Positions 21,833-30,951 are shown, counted from the stretch's first letter. The stretch: 64,000 nucleotides of DNA from Burkholderia puraquae (GCF_002099195.1 NZ_NBYX01000013.1:124001-188000); one strand, 5' to 3'. Translations and numbers: made by a program. The notes: generated from the sequence alone by a model not told the origin.

Positions 21833-22885
21833 TCAGATCGTGCGACGCACGAACGGCAGCCGGCGGCCGTCGTGCTCGCTCTGTGCGGCGAGCTCGATGA
21901 TCGTCATCACGTCGACGGCGTCCTGCGGCGTGACCGGGAACGGCGCGCCGTCGCGGATCGACGCGGCGAGCGCGCGATAGAACTCCGCGTACTGGCCGTC
22001 GAGCGTCGGCACCGGGCGCTCGACCTCGACTTCGCCGTCGAGCACGCGCAGCAGGCCGGGCGGGTTGCCGCCGCCGAATTCGACGTCGTCCGCGGTGAGG
22101 CCGGCCTTGAGCTGGTCCTCCTGCGTGTCGAGCCCGAACTTCTGGTAGCTGCCGCGCGTGCCGTGCAGCGTGAAGCGCGCGGGCTCGATCGCCGACAGCG
22201 CGCTCGCGTGCAGCATGACATCCTTGTCCGGATAGCCGAGCTGCAGATGCACGAAATCCGGCGCCGTGCCGTTGTCGCGGCGCGTCTTGACGGTCGCGCC
22301 GACCGTTTCCGGCAGGCCGAACAGCGCGAGCGCCTGGTCGATCAGGTGCGGGCCGAGGTCGAGCAGGAGGCCGCCGCCGCGGGCGGGCTCCTCGCGCCAG
22401 CGCGTGCGCGGCGTCGGCCGGAAGCGGTCGAAGTGCGACGCGAAACAGGTCAGCCGGCCGAGCTCGCCCGATTCGACGATGCGGCGCACGGTGAGGAAAT
22501 CGCCGTCCCAGCGGCGGTTGTGAAACGGTGCGAACAGCCGGCTGCGTGCGTTCGCGAGCCGCGCGAGCGCGAGCGCTTCGTCGGCGGTGAGCGTGACGGG
22601 CTTGTCGACCACCACGTGGCGGCCGGCTTCGAGCACTTGGCGCGCGAGCGCGAAGTGTGTGTCGTTCGGCGTGGCGATCACCACGCACTCGATGTCGTCG
22701 AGGCCGAGCAGCGTGTCGAGATCGGGGACGACGCGTGCGCCCGGATACGCAGCCTGCGCGCGATCGGGCTGACCCGTCGCGATCGCGGCGACTTCAGTGC
22801 GGCCGCTCGTGGCGATCACGGGCGCGTGAAACGTCGCGCCGGCGAAACCGAAACCCATCAAACCAATCCTGAGCAATGACGACAT
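21833..22885 (-). CDS. Gfo/Idh/MocA-family NAD(P)-dependent oxidoreductase
   Basis: 350 residues: an N-terminal Rossmann domain with GLMGFGFAGATFHAPVI (dinucleotide-binding glycines within the first 20 residues) and a C-terminal alpha/beta substrate domain. The motif usually read EKP, with the catalytic-region Lys, appears as VVVDKPVTL near residue 98. The C-terminus is close to E. coli YdgJ-type enzymes. These proteins oxidise or reduce sugars, inositols or related polyols; the exact substrate cannot be told and no sugar-pathway genes adjoin. Start ATG at 22885. Confidence 0.9.
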   Translation of the reverse strand: MSSLLRIGLMGFGFAGATFHAPVIATSGRTEVAAIATGQPDRAQAAYPGARVVPDLDTLLGLDDIECVVIATPNDTHFALARQVLEAGRHVVVDKPVTLTADEALALARLANARSRLFAPFHNRRWDGDFLTVRRIVESGELGRLTCFASHFDRFRPTPRTRWREEPARGGGLLLDLGPHLIDQALALFGLPETVGATVKTRRDNGTAPDFVHLQLGYPDKDVMLHASALSAIEPARFTLHGTRGSYQKFGLDTQEDQLKAGLTADDVEFGGGNPPGLLRVLDGEVEVERPVPTLDGQYAEFYRALAASIRDGAPFPVTPQDAVDVMTIIELAAQSEHDGRRLPFVRRTI

Positions 22886-23097
22886 GGCAATCCCTGGCTG
22901 CGAAGGAAACTAAAGGACGGTGCGCCGAGACGGCGCGAAGACGATCGGCTATTTTGGCATGGCGTCGCCCGTTGCACCGGCGCGTTTGGGCGAAACGCGC
23001 GGTGCGATGCGGCGCTTGCGCAAGGAACGCCGGCATTTTGCGCGGGCCTGCGTGCCGCGCGCGCAGTGAGCCGCCGGCACACGGGGGCCATGTCGCG

Positions 23098-23871
23098 TCA
23101 AGCGGCCGCCCGCTGCCGCACGGCGGCGGCGACCTGCGCGGCCCACACGGCGCAGGCGGCTTCGCCGGGGTGGAAGCCGTCGGTGGCCATCAGGTGGCGC
23201 TGGAGCGGCAGCTCGACGCGCAGGAACGTGCAGTGCGGCTGCGTGGCGGCCCACCCGGCGAGCGCCGTGTTGAGCCGCTTCGCGCGCAGCCCGAGATACC
23301 ACGCGAGCGGTTGCGGCAGCGCCGGAAAGCGCTCCATCGGCGGCACCGCCGACAGGATCGCGTGCCCGACCTGGAAGCGCGTGGCGAGCAGCCGGACGAG
23401 CTCGGCCTGCTGCGTCTGCCAGCGGGCTGGCGGCACGCCGCCCGTCACGTCGTTGACGCCGAGCGACGTGACGGCCACGTCGAACGGCTCGGCCGGCTCG
23501 GCGGCGAGCCAGTCGACGAGTTCCCGCGTGGTCAGGCCCGTGCGCGCGAGCAGCTTCCAGCTCACGCGGTGGGTGGCTGCGAGCGCGTTCGCCAGTTGCC
23601 CGGACAGCGCGTCGCGCTGCGTCGCGACGCCGACGCCCGCGGCGGCCGAATCGCCGACCACCAGTACGCGCAGCGGCGGGCCGTCGCCCGCCACGCCGTC
23701 GCGCGGGCCGGCCGCCTCAGGCAGCCGCGGCGTGACGCGGCGCACGTAGCGCCCCTGTGCGAATAGCAGCGGGCCGAGGGCGGCGGTGGCGAACGGGTAT
23801 CCCATGATGTCGATCCGGTAGCGGTTCAGGTGGGGCAAACGGGCTGGCGCGGGGCGGTGCCGGGTGGACAT
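23098..23871 (-). CDS. SGNH/GDSL-family hydrolase (esterase-like)
   Basis: Up to 257 residues; ATG at 23805 (MGYPFATA) is an alternative that drops 22 residues and may be the true start, since a short hydrophobic N-terminus then begins the protein. Block I is VVGDSAAAGVGV (Ser75 nucleophile, counted from 23871), block III is SLGVNDVTGG, and block V is DGFHPGE with the catalytic Asp-His pair. That completes the SGNH set except for block II, whose Gly is less clear. Predicted serine esterase/lipase or acyl-thioesterase on small lipids or carbohydrate acyl groups. It is divergent from rep. Confidence 0.88.
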   Translation of the reverse strand: MSTRHRPAPARLPHLNRYRIDIMGYPFATAALGPLLFAQGRYVRRVTPRLPEAAGPRDGVAGDGPPLRVLVVGDSAAAGVGVATQRDALSGQLANALAATHRVSWKLLARTGLTTRELVDWLAAEPAEPFDVAVTSLGVNDVTGGVPPARWQTQQAELVRLLATRFQVGHAILSAVPPMERFPALPQPLAWYLGLRAKRLNTALAGWAATQPHCTFLRVELPLQRHLMATDGFHPGEAACAVWAAQVAAAVRQRAAA

Positions 23872-23894
23872 ATTGTGGCCGATCGGGGCGCGAA

Positions 23895-23956
23895 CGGGGC
23901 CGGATTGGCCGGACGGACAGGGGGGCGGCCGGCCAATCCGGCCCGCACGGCCCCGT
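23895..23956. repeat. Long imperfect inverted repeat in the SGNH hydrolase/rep intergenic region
   Basis: GGCCGGATTGGCC (23898-23910) and GGCCAATCCGGCC (23931-23943) are exact inverse copies. An outer ACGGGGCC / GGCCCCGT pair (23894-23901 with 23949-23956) extends the dyad. It lies between divergent starts and could be a cruciform-forming or regulator-binding site. No function is known to me. Confidence 0.7.
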
Positions 23957-24092
23957 CCGGCGGCGCTCCCGAAAAGTATGCCGCCGACGTGTTAACATGC
24001 GCGTCCTGCCTGCGTGTCCGCCTGCTTCGCCAGCCTGCTGCGCACGGCATCCTCCCGGCGTTCCGCCGTCAACCGCAACACCATCCGCCATC

Positions 24093-26180
24093 ATGTCCGC
24101 AGGCCTCAATCCCGCCCAGAACGAAGCGGTGCGCTACCTCGACGGTCCCTGTCTCGTGCTCGCCGGTGCGGGCAGCGGCAAGACCCGCGTGATCACGCAG
24201 AAGATCGCGCACCTGATCGAAGCGAAAGGCTTCGAGCCGCGCCACATCGCCGCCGTCACGTTCACGAACAAGGCGGCCGCCGAAATGCGCGAGCGCGTGT
24301 CGAAGCTGCTCGAGGGCAAGACGCTCACCACGCCCGGCAAGGAAGGCCGCAAGGTGCCCGTCAACCAGCTCACCGTCTGCACGTTCCACTCGCTCGGCGT
24401 ACAGATCCTGCGCCAGGAGGCCGAGCACGTCGGCCTGAAGCCGCAGTTCTCGATCATGGATTCGGACGATTGCTTCGGGATGATCCAGGAGCAGATCGGC
24501 ACCACCGACAAGGGCCTGATCCGCAAGATCCAGAGCACCATCTCGCTGTGGAAGAACGGCCTGATCATGCCCGAGGAGGCGATGACGATCGCGGCCAACG
24601 AGGACGAGCACCAGGCCGCGCTGGTCTACCGCAACTACGTCGCGACGCTGCATGCGTACCAGGCGGTCGACTTCGACGACCTGATCCGCCTGCCCGCCGA
24701 GCTGTTCGCGAAGAACGAGCAGGTGCGCGACCGCTGGCAGAACAAGCTGCGCTACCTGCTGATCGACGAGTACCAGGACACCAACGCGTGCCAGTACGAG
24801 CTGCTGAAGCTGCTCGCCGGCCCGCGCGCGGCGTTCACCGCGGTGGGCGACGACGACCAGGCGATCTACGGCTGGCGCGGCGCGACGCTCGAGAACCTCG
24901 CGCAGCTCGGCAAGGATTTCCCGAAGCTGCACCTGGTCAAGCTCGAACAGAACTACCGGTCGACGGTGCGCATCCTTACCGCCGCGAACAACGTGATCGA
25001 GAACAACCCGAAACTGTTCGAGAAGAAGCTGTGGTCCGAGCACGGGATGGGCGATTCGATTACCGTCACGCCGTGCAATGACGAGGAGCATGAAGCCGAA
25101 TCGGTCGTGTTCCGGCTGTCCGCACACAAGTTCGAGCGGCGCGCGCAGTTCCGCGACTACGCGATTCTTTATCGCGGCAACTTCCAGGCGCGGATCTTCG
25201 AGCAGGTGCTGCGGCGCGAGCGGATTCCGTACGTGCTGTCGGGCGGCCAGTCGTTCTTCGACAAGGCCGAGATCAAGGATCTGTGCGCGTATCTGCGGCT
25301 GATCGCGAACGCCGACGACGATCCCGCGTTCATCCGCGCGGTCACCACGCCGCGCCGCGGGATCGGCAACACGACGCTCGAGGCGCTCGGCTCGTTCGCG
25401 GGCCAGGCGAAGGTGTCGCTGTTCGAGGCCGTGTACATGGGCGGGATCGAGGCGCGGCTGTCGGCGCGGCAGGTCGAGCCGCTGCGGATGTTCTGCGACT
25501 TCATCCAGCGCCTGACCGAGCGCGCGGACAAGGATCCTGCCACCGCCGTGCTCGACGACATGATGGAGGCGATCCACTACGAGGCGTACCTGTACGACGC
25601 GTTCGACGAGCGGCAGGCGCAGTCGAAGTGGCAGAACGTACTCGAATTCCTCGAGTGGCTGAAGCGCAAGGGCACCAAGCCCGAGACGGAGGCTGTCGAC
25701 GGTGAGGCGGAAGGCTTCCACAACGCGGACGGCCTCGCCGATACGGGCAAGAACCTGCTCGGCCTGATCCAGACCGTCGCGCTGATGTCGATGCTCGAGG
25801 GCAAGGACGAGGATCCCGACGCGGTGCGGCTGTCGACCGTCCATGCGTCGAAGGGGCTCGAGTATCCGCACGTGTTCCTGGTCGGCGTCGAGGAGGGCAT
25901 CATGCCGCACCGCGGCGGCTCCGAGGACGACGGCCCGATCGACAGCGAGCGGATCGAGGAGGAGCGCCGGCTGATGTACGTCGCGATCACGCGCGCGCAG
26001 CGCAGCCTGCACCTGAACTGGTGCAAGAAGCGCAAGCGGGCGCGCGAGACGGTCGTGTGCGAGCCGTCGCGCTTCATCCCTGAGATGGGGCTCGACGAGG
26101 CGCCGCCGCCCACGCCGGAAGAGGCGCCGATGTCGCCGAAGGATCGGCTCGCGAGCCTGAAGGCATTGCTGCAGAAGTGA
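24093..26180 (+). CDS. rep: ATP-dependent DNA helicase Rep (UvrD/Rep family, SF1A)
   Basis: 695-residue 3'-5' DNA helicase. Motifs in order: Q-motif LNPAQNEAV, Walker A AGAGSGKT (24-31), TFTNKAAAEM, DEYQDTN (Walker B), GDDDQAIYGWRG, EQNYRST, VHASKGLEYPHVF and RLMYVAITRAQ. ATG at 24093 is preferred to an upstream in-frame start at 23997, which reads through intergenic DNA. Overall length and the absence of the longer UvrD C-terminal tail favour Rep over UvrD. Works at replication forks, clearing bound proteins. Monocistronic, ended by the terminator at 26231. Confidence 0.94.
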   Translation: MSAGLNPAQNEAVRYLDGPCLVLAGAGSGKTRVITQKIAHLIEAKGFEPRHIAAVTFTNKAAAEMRERVSKLLEGKTLTTPGKEGRKVPVNQLTVCTFHSLGVQILRQEAEHVGLKPQFSIMDSDDCFGMIQEQIGTTDKGLIRKIQSTISLWKNGLIMPEEAMTIAANEDEHQAALVYRNYVATLHAYQAVDFDDLIRLPAELFAKNEQVRDRWQNKLRYLLIDEYQDTNACQYELLKLLAGPRAAFTAVGDDDQAIYGWRGATLENLAQLGKDFPKLHLVKLEQNYRSTVRILTAANNVIENNPKLFEKKLWSEHGMGDSITVTPCNDEEHEAESVVFRLSAHKFERRAQFRDYAILYRGNFQARIFEQVLRRERIPYVLSGGQSFFDKAEIKDLCAYLRLIANADDDPAFIRAVTTPRRGIGNTTLEALGSFAGQAKVSLFEAVYMGGIEARLSARQVEPLRMFCDFIQRLTERADKDPATAVLDDMMEAIHYEAYLYDAFDERQAQSKWQNVLEFLEWLKRKGTKPETEAVDGEAEGFHNADGLADTGKNLLGLIQTVALMSMLEGKDEDPDAVRLSTVHASKGLEYPHVFLVGVEEGIMPHRGGSEDDGPIDSERIEEERRLMYVAITRAQRSLHLNWCKKRKRARETVVCEPSRFIPEMGLDEAPPPTPEEAPMSPKDRLASLKALLQK

Positions 26181-26230
26181 CGCGGCACTGCCGCCGGGCG
26201 CACGGCGTTCCGGCGGAACGTCACCAAAAC

Positions 26231-26266
26231 AAAACCCCCGCGATGTGTGTGTCGCGGGGGTTTTTT
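26231..26266. terminator. Bidirectional terminator between rep and the cytochrome c gene
   Basis: AAAACCCCCGCGA (26231-26243) and TCGCGGGGGTTTT (26252-26264) form a perfect 13-bp stem flanked by A and T runs on both sides, so it can end rightward transcription of rep and leftward transcription of the cytochrome gene. Confidence 0.95.
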
Positions 26267-26286
26267 ACTGGACGGCCGGGCCGGGG

Positions 26287-27180
26287 TTACTTCGACGCGT
26301 TGACCATGTAGTCGACGGCGGCCTTCACGTCGGCGTCCGACGCGCTCGACCCGCCCTTCGGCGGCATCGCGCCCTTGCCATGCAGCGCGTAGTTGTAGAC
26401 CGTATCCATCGAGTCCTTCAGGCGCGGTGCCCAGTCTTCCTTGCTGCCGAACTTCGGTGCGCCGAGCACGCCCGCCGCGTGGCAGGCCTGGCAGGTCGAC
26501 GTGTACAGCGCCTTGCCGGCGGTGGCCGCATCGGCGCTGGCCGGGGCGGCCGCGGGCGTTTCACCGGCCTTCGGGATCGCGGCGATCGCGGCCTGTGCCG
26601 CGGCGACTTGCGCACTCGCGGCGTCGGCTGCGCCCGATGCGGCTGCGGCGCCGCTGGCGGCCGGTGCTGCGTTGGCGGCCGGCGCGGCCGGTTCGGGGAA
26701 GTTCGCGCCGTCGTTGTTCGCCATGTAGACGATCGCACGGGCGATTTCATAGTCGCTGACGTCGTCGGGGTTCGTGCCGCCGCGCGGCGGCATTGCGCCC
26801 TTGCCGGCGAGGGCCGTCTTCAGCAGCGTGTCGAAGCCTTGCGAGATGCGCGGCGCCCAGTCGTCCTTGTTGCCGAACTTCGGCGCGCCGGCGGCGCCCG
26901 TGCCGTGACAGGTCACGCAGACGGCCTTGTAGACTTCCTCGCCGGTCTTGTACGTGCGGGGCGCGTTGGCGTCCTTCACTTCGACCTTGGCGAGCGGGGC
27001 GACACGCGCGGCGACCTGTTCGTCGGACAGCGCGTCCGTGCCGGCGCCGTAACGGAACGCATGGTTCGCGTAGTTGGCGAACAGGACGATCAGGATGATC
27101 GGGATCGCAAACGACGCGACGATGACGGCAATCAGCTGCCCGGGAGTTTTGACGGGAGATTCGTGGGGTGCTTCGCTCAT
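26287..27180 (-). CDS. Membrane-anchored di-heme cytochrome c (c5-like)
   Basis: 297 residues. Residues 12-40 are one hydrophobic anchor (LIAVIVASFAIPIILIVLFANYANH) placing the rest in the periplasm. Two class-I cytochrome domains each carry a CxxCH haem site, CVTCHGTG (near residue 88) and CQACHAAG (near 235), with axial Met candidates in GAMPPRGG and GAMPPKGG. An Ala/Pro-rich linker of about 60 residues separates them. The duplicated MPP(R/K)GG signature is that of cytochrome c5-type electron carriers feeding terminal oxidases. No oxidase genes adjoin. Start ATG at 27180. Confidence 0.93.
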   Translation of the reverse strand: MSEAPHESPVKTPGQLIAVIVASFAIPIILIVLFANYANHAFRYGAGTDALSDEQVAARVAPLAKVEVKDANAPRTYKTGEEVYKAVCVTCHGTGAAGAPKFGNKDDWAPRISQGFDTLLKTALAGKGAMPPRGGTNPDDVSDYEIARAIVYMANNDGANFPEPAAPAANAAPAASGAAAASGAADAASAQVAAAQAAIAAIPKAGETPAAAPASADAATAGKALYTSTCQACHAAGVLGAPKFGSKEDWAPRLKDSMDTVYNYALHGKGAMPPKGGSSASDADVKAAVDYMVNASK

Positions 27181-27432
27181 GCTTGCCTCGTCTCCGTGAA
27201 TAGGAATTGTGAGCGCGGTGCAACGGCAAAATGGCAGTCCAATGAAGCCCGGTCGATTATAGACGGAACGTTTACATCACGGCGAGCGGCGCGATGGCGC
27301 GTGTTTACCCGCACGCAGCACGGCCCGGCGGGGATTCGTCGGGCAAGGTGGACGCGTCATGGGAAACCGGGTATCCTTGCCGTCTTGCCAATCGTGGGCG
27401 GCCTGTATATTGGGGTCGCTTCACTGTCACAG

Positions 27433-27508
27433 GCGCCCGTAGCTCAATGGATAGAGTACTGCCCTCCGAAGGCAGGGGTTGCTGGTTCGATCCCAGCCGG
27501 GCGCGCCA
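27433..27508 (+). tRNA. tRNA-Arg (anticodon CCG)
   Basis: The 76-nt cloverleaf is complete: acceptor GCGCCCG / CGGGCGC, D arm GCTC-GAGT, anticodon stem CTGCC / GGCAG with loop CTCCGAA (anticodon CCG, reading CGG), T arm GCTGG-TTCGATC-CCAGC, discriminator G and an encoded CCA at 27506-27508. Confidence 0.97.
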
Positions 27509-27729
27509 AAACATGCCAGTTCAGGCACTCCGCGGTTTCGCCGCTTCGTCGTTTTCCCGTTTGCAGTAATACCCGGCCGATTGGCGGGTTTCGATCGCGT
27601 GCGCATCCGATCCGGCTCAGTCGTTCGTCGATCCGGTTCGACGTGCGCGAAGCCCATCTGAAAGCACTGGTTGAAAGTGTCGACCCAAACGGGAAATAGC
27701 CGCGTCCCACCACAGGCGGCGATCACCGC

Positions 27730-28059
27730 ATGAGCAAGTCCCCCCAAGTGCAGTTCATCAACGGGCCGGACGGCACACCGGCCTTCGTCGTGATTCCGTA
27801 CGCCGACTATGTCGCGCAGCAGCGGGTCACGCCCGATCCTGTTCCGCATGAAGTCGTGACGCGCGCCGTGTTCGACGGCAGTTCGCCTGCGCGCGCTTGG
27901 CGCGAGTATCTCGGGCTGACGCGGGCCGAGGTCGCGCAGCGGATCGGCATCAGTCGTTCGGACTACGCGAAACGCGAGAAGCGCGAGAAACTGCGCAAGT
28001 CGGTGCGCAGGAAGATCGCGGCGGCGCTCGGCATCACGCTGGCGCAGCTCGATTTCTGA
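27730..28059 (+). CDS. Xre-family HTH regulator with an antitoxin-like N-terminus
   Basis: 109 residues. The first 40 (QVQFINGPDGTPAFVVIPYADY) look like the start of a Phd/YefM-type antitoxin domain, and residues 55-109 are a Cro/C1 helix-turn-helix (LGLTRAEVAQRIGISRSDYAKRE). No toxin-sized gene follows; the next gene, a 547-residue membrane protein, begins 154 bp downstream. It may be an orphan antitoxin or a plain regulator of nearby genes. ATG at 27730; tRNA-Arg is 222 bp upstream. Confidence 0.82.
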   Translation: MSKSPQVQFINGPDGTPAFVVIPYADYVAQQRVTPDPVPHEVVTRAVFDGSSPARAWREYLGLTRAEVAQRIGISRSDYAKREKREKLRKSVRRKIAAALGITLAQLDF

Positions 28060-28212
28060 CGCTCGGGCCAGCGAACGCGCCGGACGCGCCGGGTATCCCG
28101 AGCGCAGCCGGCGTGCCGGTGTCGTGTTGCCTCGCCGTTGTGCGAGAATCGCCCGCAACGACAACTCCAAGCGACGATCGCGGCGGCCGTCCGCGCATCG
28201 CGCCGACTCCCG

Positions 28213-29856
28213 ATGGCTGCCATCCCGTCTACCTCGACCGCAGTCGATGCCCGCGCGCTGACCGATGCGCAGCAGGCGCTGCTCGCGCGTCTGCGCGCCT
28301 ATTCCCCCGACGACCCGAACGTGCCGCTGCCCTACAGCCGGCGCCTTGCCGAAGCCGAAGGCTGGTCGCATGCGCATGCGCTGGCGGTGATCGACGAATA
28401 CAAGCGCTTCGCGTTTCTCGCGCAAGTGGCCGGACACCCGGTCACGCCGTCGGTCGCGGTCGATGCCGCGTGGCATTTCCACCTGCAATACACGCTTGAA
28501 TACTGGGACGTCTTCTGCGCCGGCGTGCTGCGCGCGCGGCTGCATCACATGCCCGGCACGGGCGCGCCGGACGAAGCAGCCGTGTACGCGCAACATTACC
28601 GCGACACGCTGGACAGCTATCGCCGGTTGTTCGGCTGCGAGCCGCCTGAGTCGATCTGGCCGCCGCCGCCCGGCTCGCGCGTCGCACCCGGATCGAAGCA
28701 GTTGGGGCCGTCGGCCTTGAACGGGGCGGGGCGCGCGGATTCGTCGGCTGCTCCATCGGCGGGCAGGAGCTGGCGCGACCGGCTGCCGAAGTTCGCATGG
28801 CCGGCCGCCGCCGCGAGCGTCGCCGCGACCTGCGCGTCGGCGCAGGACTTCAACGTGCTGAATTACACGGGGCCGCAGTTTCTCGCGTTCTATGTACCGG
28901 CGTGCGTGGTCGCGTTGTTGCTGATCGTCGTGCTTCAGGCGATCGAGTTCCGGCACCGCCGCTGGGGCGCACACACGCGCAAGGCGTCGGACGACCTGAG
29001 CACCGACGAAGTCGCCTATCTCACCGGCGGCGAGGCACGGGTCGCACAAGTCGTGACGATGTCGCTCGCGCATGCGGGCGCGGTCGACCTGCGGACGGTC
29101 CCCGGACAGGGCGGCTACGTGCAGATCGCCGACCTGGACCGAGCGGGCCGGCATGACGACCACTGCGCGTGGCTCAAGGAGCGGCCGTCCGGCACCGTGC
29201 GCTACGACGTGTTTCGCGAGCGGCTCGCCGGGTATGCGCAGGAGGTCGTCGACGGGATGCGTGCGCAAGGCTGGCTCTGGGCGCCCGGCGAGATGCGCGC
29301 GTCGCGACTGGCCGCGCGCGCGATCGTGCTGCTCATGCTGGGCACCGGTGCCGCGAAACTCGCGGTCGGCCTGAGCCGCGGGCGGCCCGTGCTGCTGCTT
29401 GCCGTCTGCATGGTGGTGTTCGCGGTCGCGTATCGGATCGTCACGCGGCGGCTGACCGGCTTCGGGCGCGGCGGGGCGACGGCGGCCGGGCGGGCCGCGC
29501 TGCTCGCGCGCCGGATCTCGCACGATCCGCGGGCCGCGCGAAATCCGCAATCTGCGCCCGATACGCAGGCAGCGCAACAGGCGCAGGACCACGAACGCGG
29601 CGATCCGGATCCGTTGCTGTGGACTGCCGCGCTGTTCGGCACGGCCGCGCTGGCCGGCACCGCATGGTCGGTGTATTCGCAAACCGTGCAGACCGCGTCG
29701 CGGATGTCGACGCTCGCCGCCGCGAAAGCCGGCAGCGGCGGTTCGTTCGATGCGTCGGACAGCAGTTGCTCGTCGTCGAGCTGCAGTTCGTCGAGTTCGT
29801 GCAGTTCCAGCTCGTGCAGTTCGAGCAGTTGCGGCGGGTGTTCGTCGAGTAATTGA
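28213..29856 (+). CDS. TIGR04222-like membrane protein with a Cys/Ser-repeat tail
   Basis: 547 residues from ATG at 28213. Residues 1-140 form a soluble helical domain with AVDAAWHFHLQYTLEYWDVF, reminiscent of the His-containing part of glycine-rich-domain (DUF1399-like) proteins. A membrane segment follows near 235-255, then a soluble domain, two more hydrophobic segments near 375-415, and one near 475. The last 30 residues are six cysteines separated mostly by runs of four or five serines, ending CGGCSSSN. This layout fits the uncharacterised TIGR04222 membrane family. The function is unknown; the tail could bind metal or undergo modification. Confidence 0.75.
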   Translation: MAAIPSTSTAVDARALTDAQQALLARLRAYSPDDPNVPLPYSRRLAEAEGWSHAHALAVIDEYKRFAFLAQVAGHPVTPSVAVDAAWHFHLQYTLEYWDVFCAGVLRARLHHMPGTGAPDEAAVYAQHYRDTLDSYRRLFGCEPPESIWPPPPGSRVAPGSKQLGPSALNGAGRADSSAAPSAGRSWRDRLPKFAWPAAAASVAATCASAQDFNVLNYTGPQFLAFYVPACVVALLLIVVLQAIEFRHRRWGAHTRKASDDLSTDEVAYLTGGEARVAQVVTMSLAHAGAVDLRTVPGQGGYVQIADLDRAGRHDDHCAWLKERPSGTVRYDVFRERLAGYAQEVVDGMRAQGWLWAPGEMRASRLAARAIVLLMLGTGAAKLAVGLSRGRPVLLLAVCMVVFAVAYRIVTRRLTGFGRGGATAAGRAALLARRISHDPRAARNPQSAPDTQAAQQAQDHERGDPDPLLWTAALFGTAALAGTAWSVYSQTVQTASRMSTLAAAKAGSGGSFDASDSSCSSSSCSSSSSCSSSSCSSSSCGGCSSSN

Positions 29857-30207
29857 GCGCGTACGGTTCGGCGCGGGGGAGCGAGGGTGGGCAACACGCC
29901 GCCCGAATGTCACGATGAAAAGTCGCACGCCAACACTCGATCGCCGAATGATTCGCGCGCCAGCGATGGGCCGCTGACGGCAAGTCAACGTCGACGTCTG
30001 GCGCACTCAAGCGGGCGGACGCGGGGCCGCACCAAACCCCATCGCCGGAACAGAAGCCAGAACGCCGTTCTTCTCCGTCGTCGGTTGCCGTCGCCGGCTT
30101 CCTATACTGCATCGTCCAAGCTCGCGGCCGATGTGCTGCGACGTTTCCCACCGCCGTATCGAGCGGCCCGGCATCGAGCCGCCGCGCCGGCACACTTGCG
30201 ACCGCGA
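29857..30207. other. 351-bp intergenic region upstream of the sugar-modification cluster
   Basis: No convincing coding frame: the frames open here are in-frame extensions of the downstream acyltransferase with poor coding character. A TATACT at 30102-30107 could be a -10 element for the cluster, but I find no good -35 partner. Some C-rich stretches may be part of a leader. Confidence 0.5.
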
Positions 30208-30951
30208 ATGAACGTTACGACTTCCGACGATTGTATTGGCGTGCTGTCCGACCATGCGTGGGCGAAGCATTTCATCGTACTGGGCTACCGGGATGGAGCC
30301 TTTTCGGCGATTCCGAACAATTTCTTCCGCAACTGGGTCGATGAAGAAGCGCCGGTCGGTACGTTTCATATCGGCCGGTGCTCGTCGATCGGTGTGGGCT
30401 CGATCGCAAAGTACGACCTGGGCCATCAGAAACTCGTGATCGGCAAGCACGTGGCCGGCGGACTGCGCCTGCGATTCCTGTTGAACGGCCAGCACGAGAT
30501 GCGCACGATTTCGACGAGCATGTTCAGCATCTACGGTAACGGCCTCATCCATGCGCCGATGCCGCAATACGCGGACACCGTGATCCACAACGACGTCTGG
30601 ATCGGCGACGAAGCGCTGTTTCTCGGCGGCAGCCAGATCGAGAGCGGCTGCGTAATCGGCGCGCGGGCCGTCATTCCGCCCAATTTCCGCACCGAGGCGT
30701 ACGGAATCTATGCCGGTTCGCCGGCCCGTCTGGTGCGCTTCCGCTTCACGGAGAAAGTGCGCGAACGGCTGCTGCAGCTCGCGTGGTGGGATATGCCGCT
30801 CGACTGGATCAAGCAGCACAACGACGCATTTCTGGTCGACCTCACCGCCGACGAAGGGCGGGCGCTCGACACGCTCGAAGCGCTCCAGGAGGCCAAGGAC
30901 CGTTCCGTCAGCCAGTCCGGCCAATCGGCCACCGTAGCGACGCCCGCCTGA
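30208..30951 (+). CDS. CatB-like O-acyl/acetyltransferase (left-handed beta-helix)
   Basis: 247 residues from ATG at 30208. Hexapeptide-repeat spacing is visible across VGTFHIGRCSSIGVGSIAKYD and again in DTVIHNDVWIGDEALFLGGS ... GCVIGARAVIPPNF, with AGSPARLVRFRF, the typical end of the helix in CatB-type xenobiotic/sugar acetyltransferases. The loop HxxE-like NGQHEMRTIS probably contains the catalytic His. It heads a rightward run with the TPR-GT9 and PglD-like genes, so the substrate is likely a sugar of the flagellin glycan rather than chloramphenicol. That last step is inference from context. Confidence 0.85.
   Translation: MNVTTSDDCIGVLSDHAWAKHFIVLGYRDGAFSAIPNNFFRNWVDEEAPVGTFHIGRCSSIGVGSIAKYDLGHQKLVIGKHVAGGLRLRFLLNGQHEMRTISTSMFSIYGNGLIHAPMPQYADTVIHNDVWIGDEALFLGGSQIESGCVIGARAVIPPNFRTEAYGIYAGSPARLVRFRFTEKVRERLLQLAWWDMPLDWIKQHNDAFLVDLTADEGRALDTLEALQEAKDRSVSQSGQSATVATPA

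Noticed and set aside
27305..27514. 69-codon minus-strand ORF containing LGSNQQPLPSEGSTLSIELRAP
   Set aside because: It is antisense to tRNA-Arg; this peptide is the usual artefact obtained by translating the reverse strand of such a tRNA.
27433..30207. Genomic island inserted at tRNA-Arg
   Set aside because: No integrase, no direct repeat of the tRNA end and no clear shift in base composition; kept only as a question under the Xre gene.
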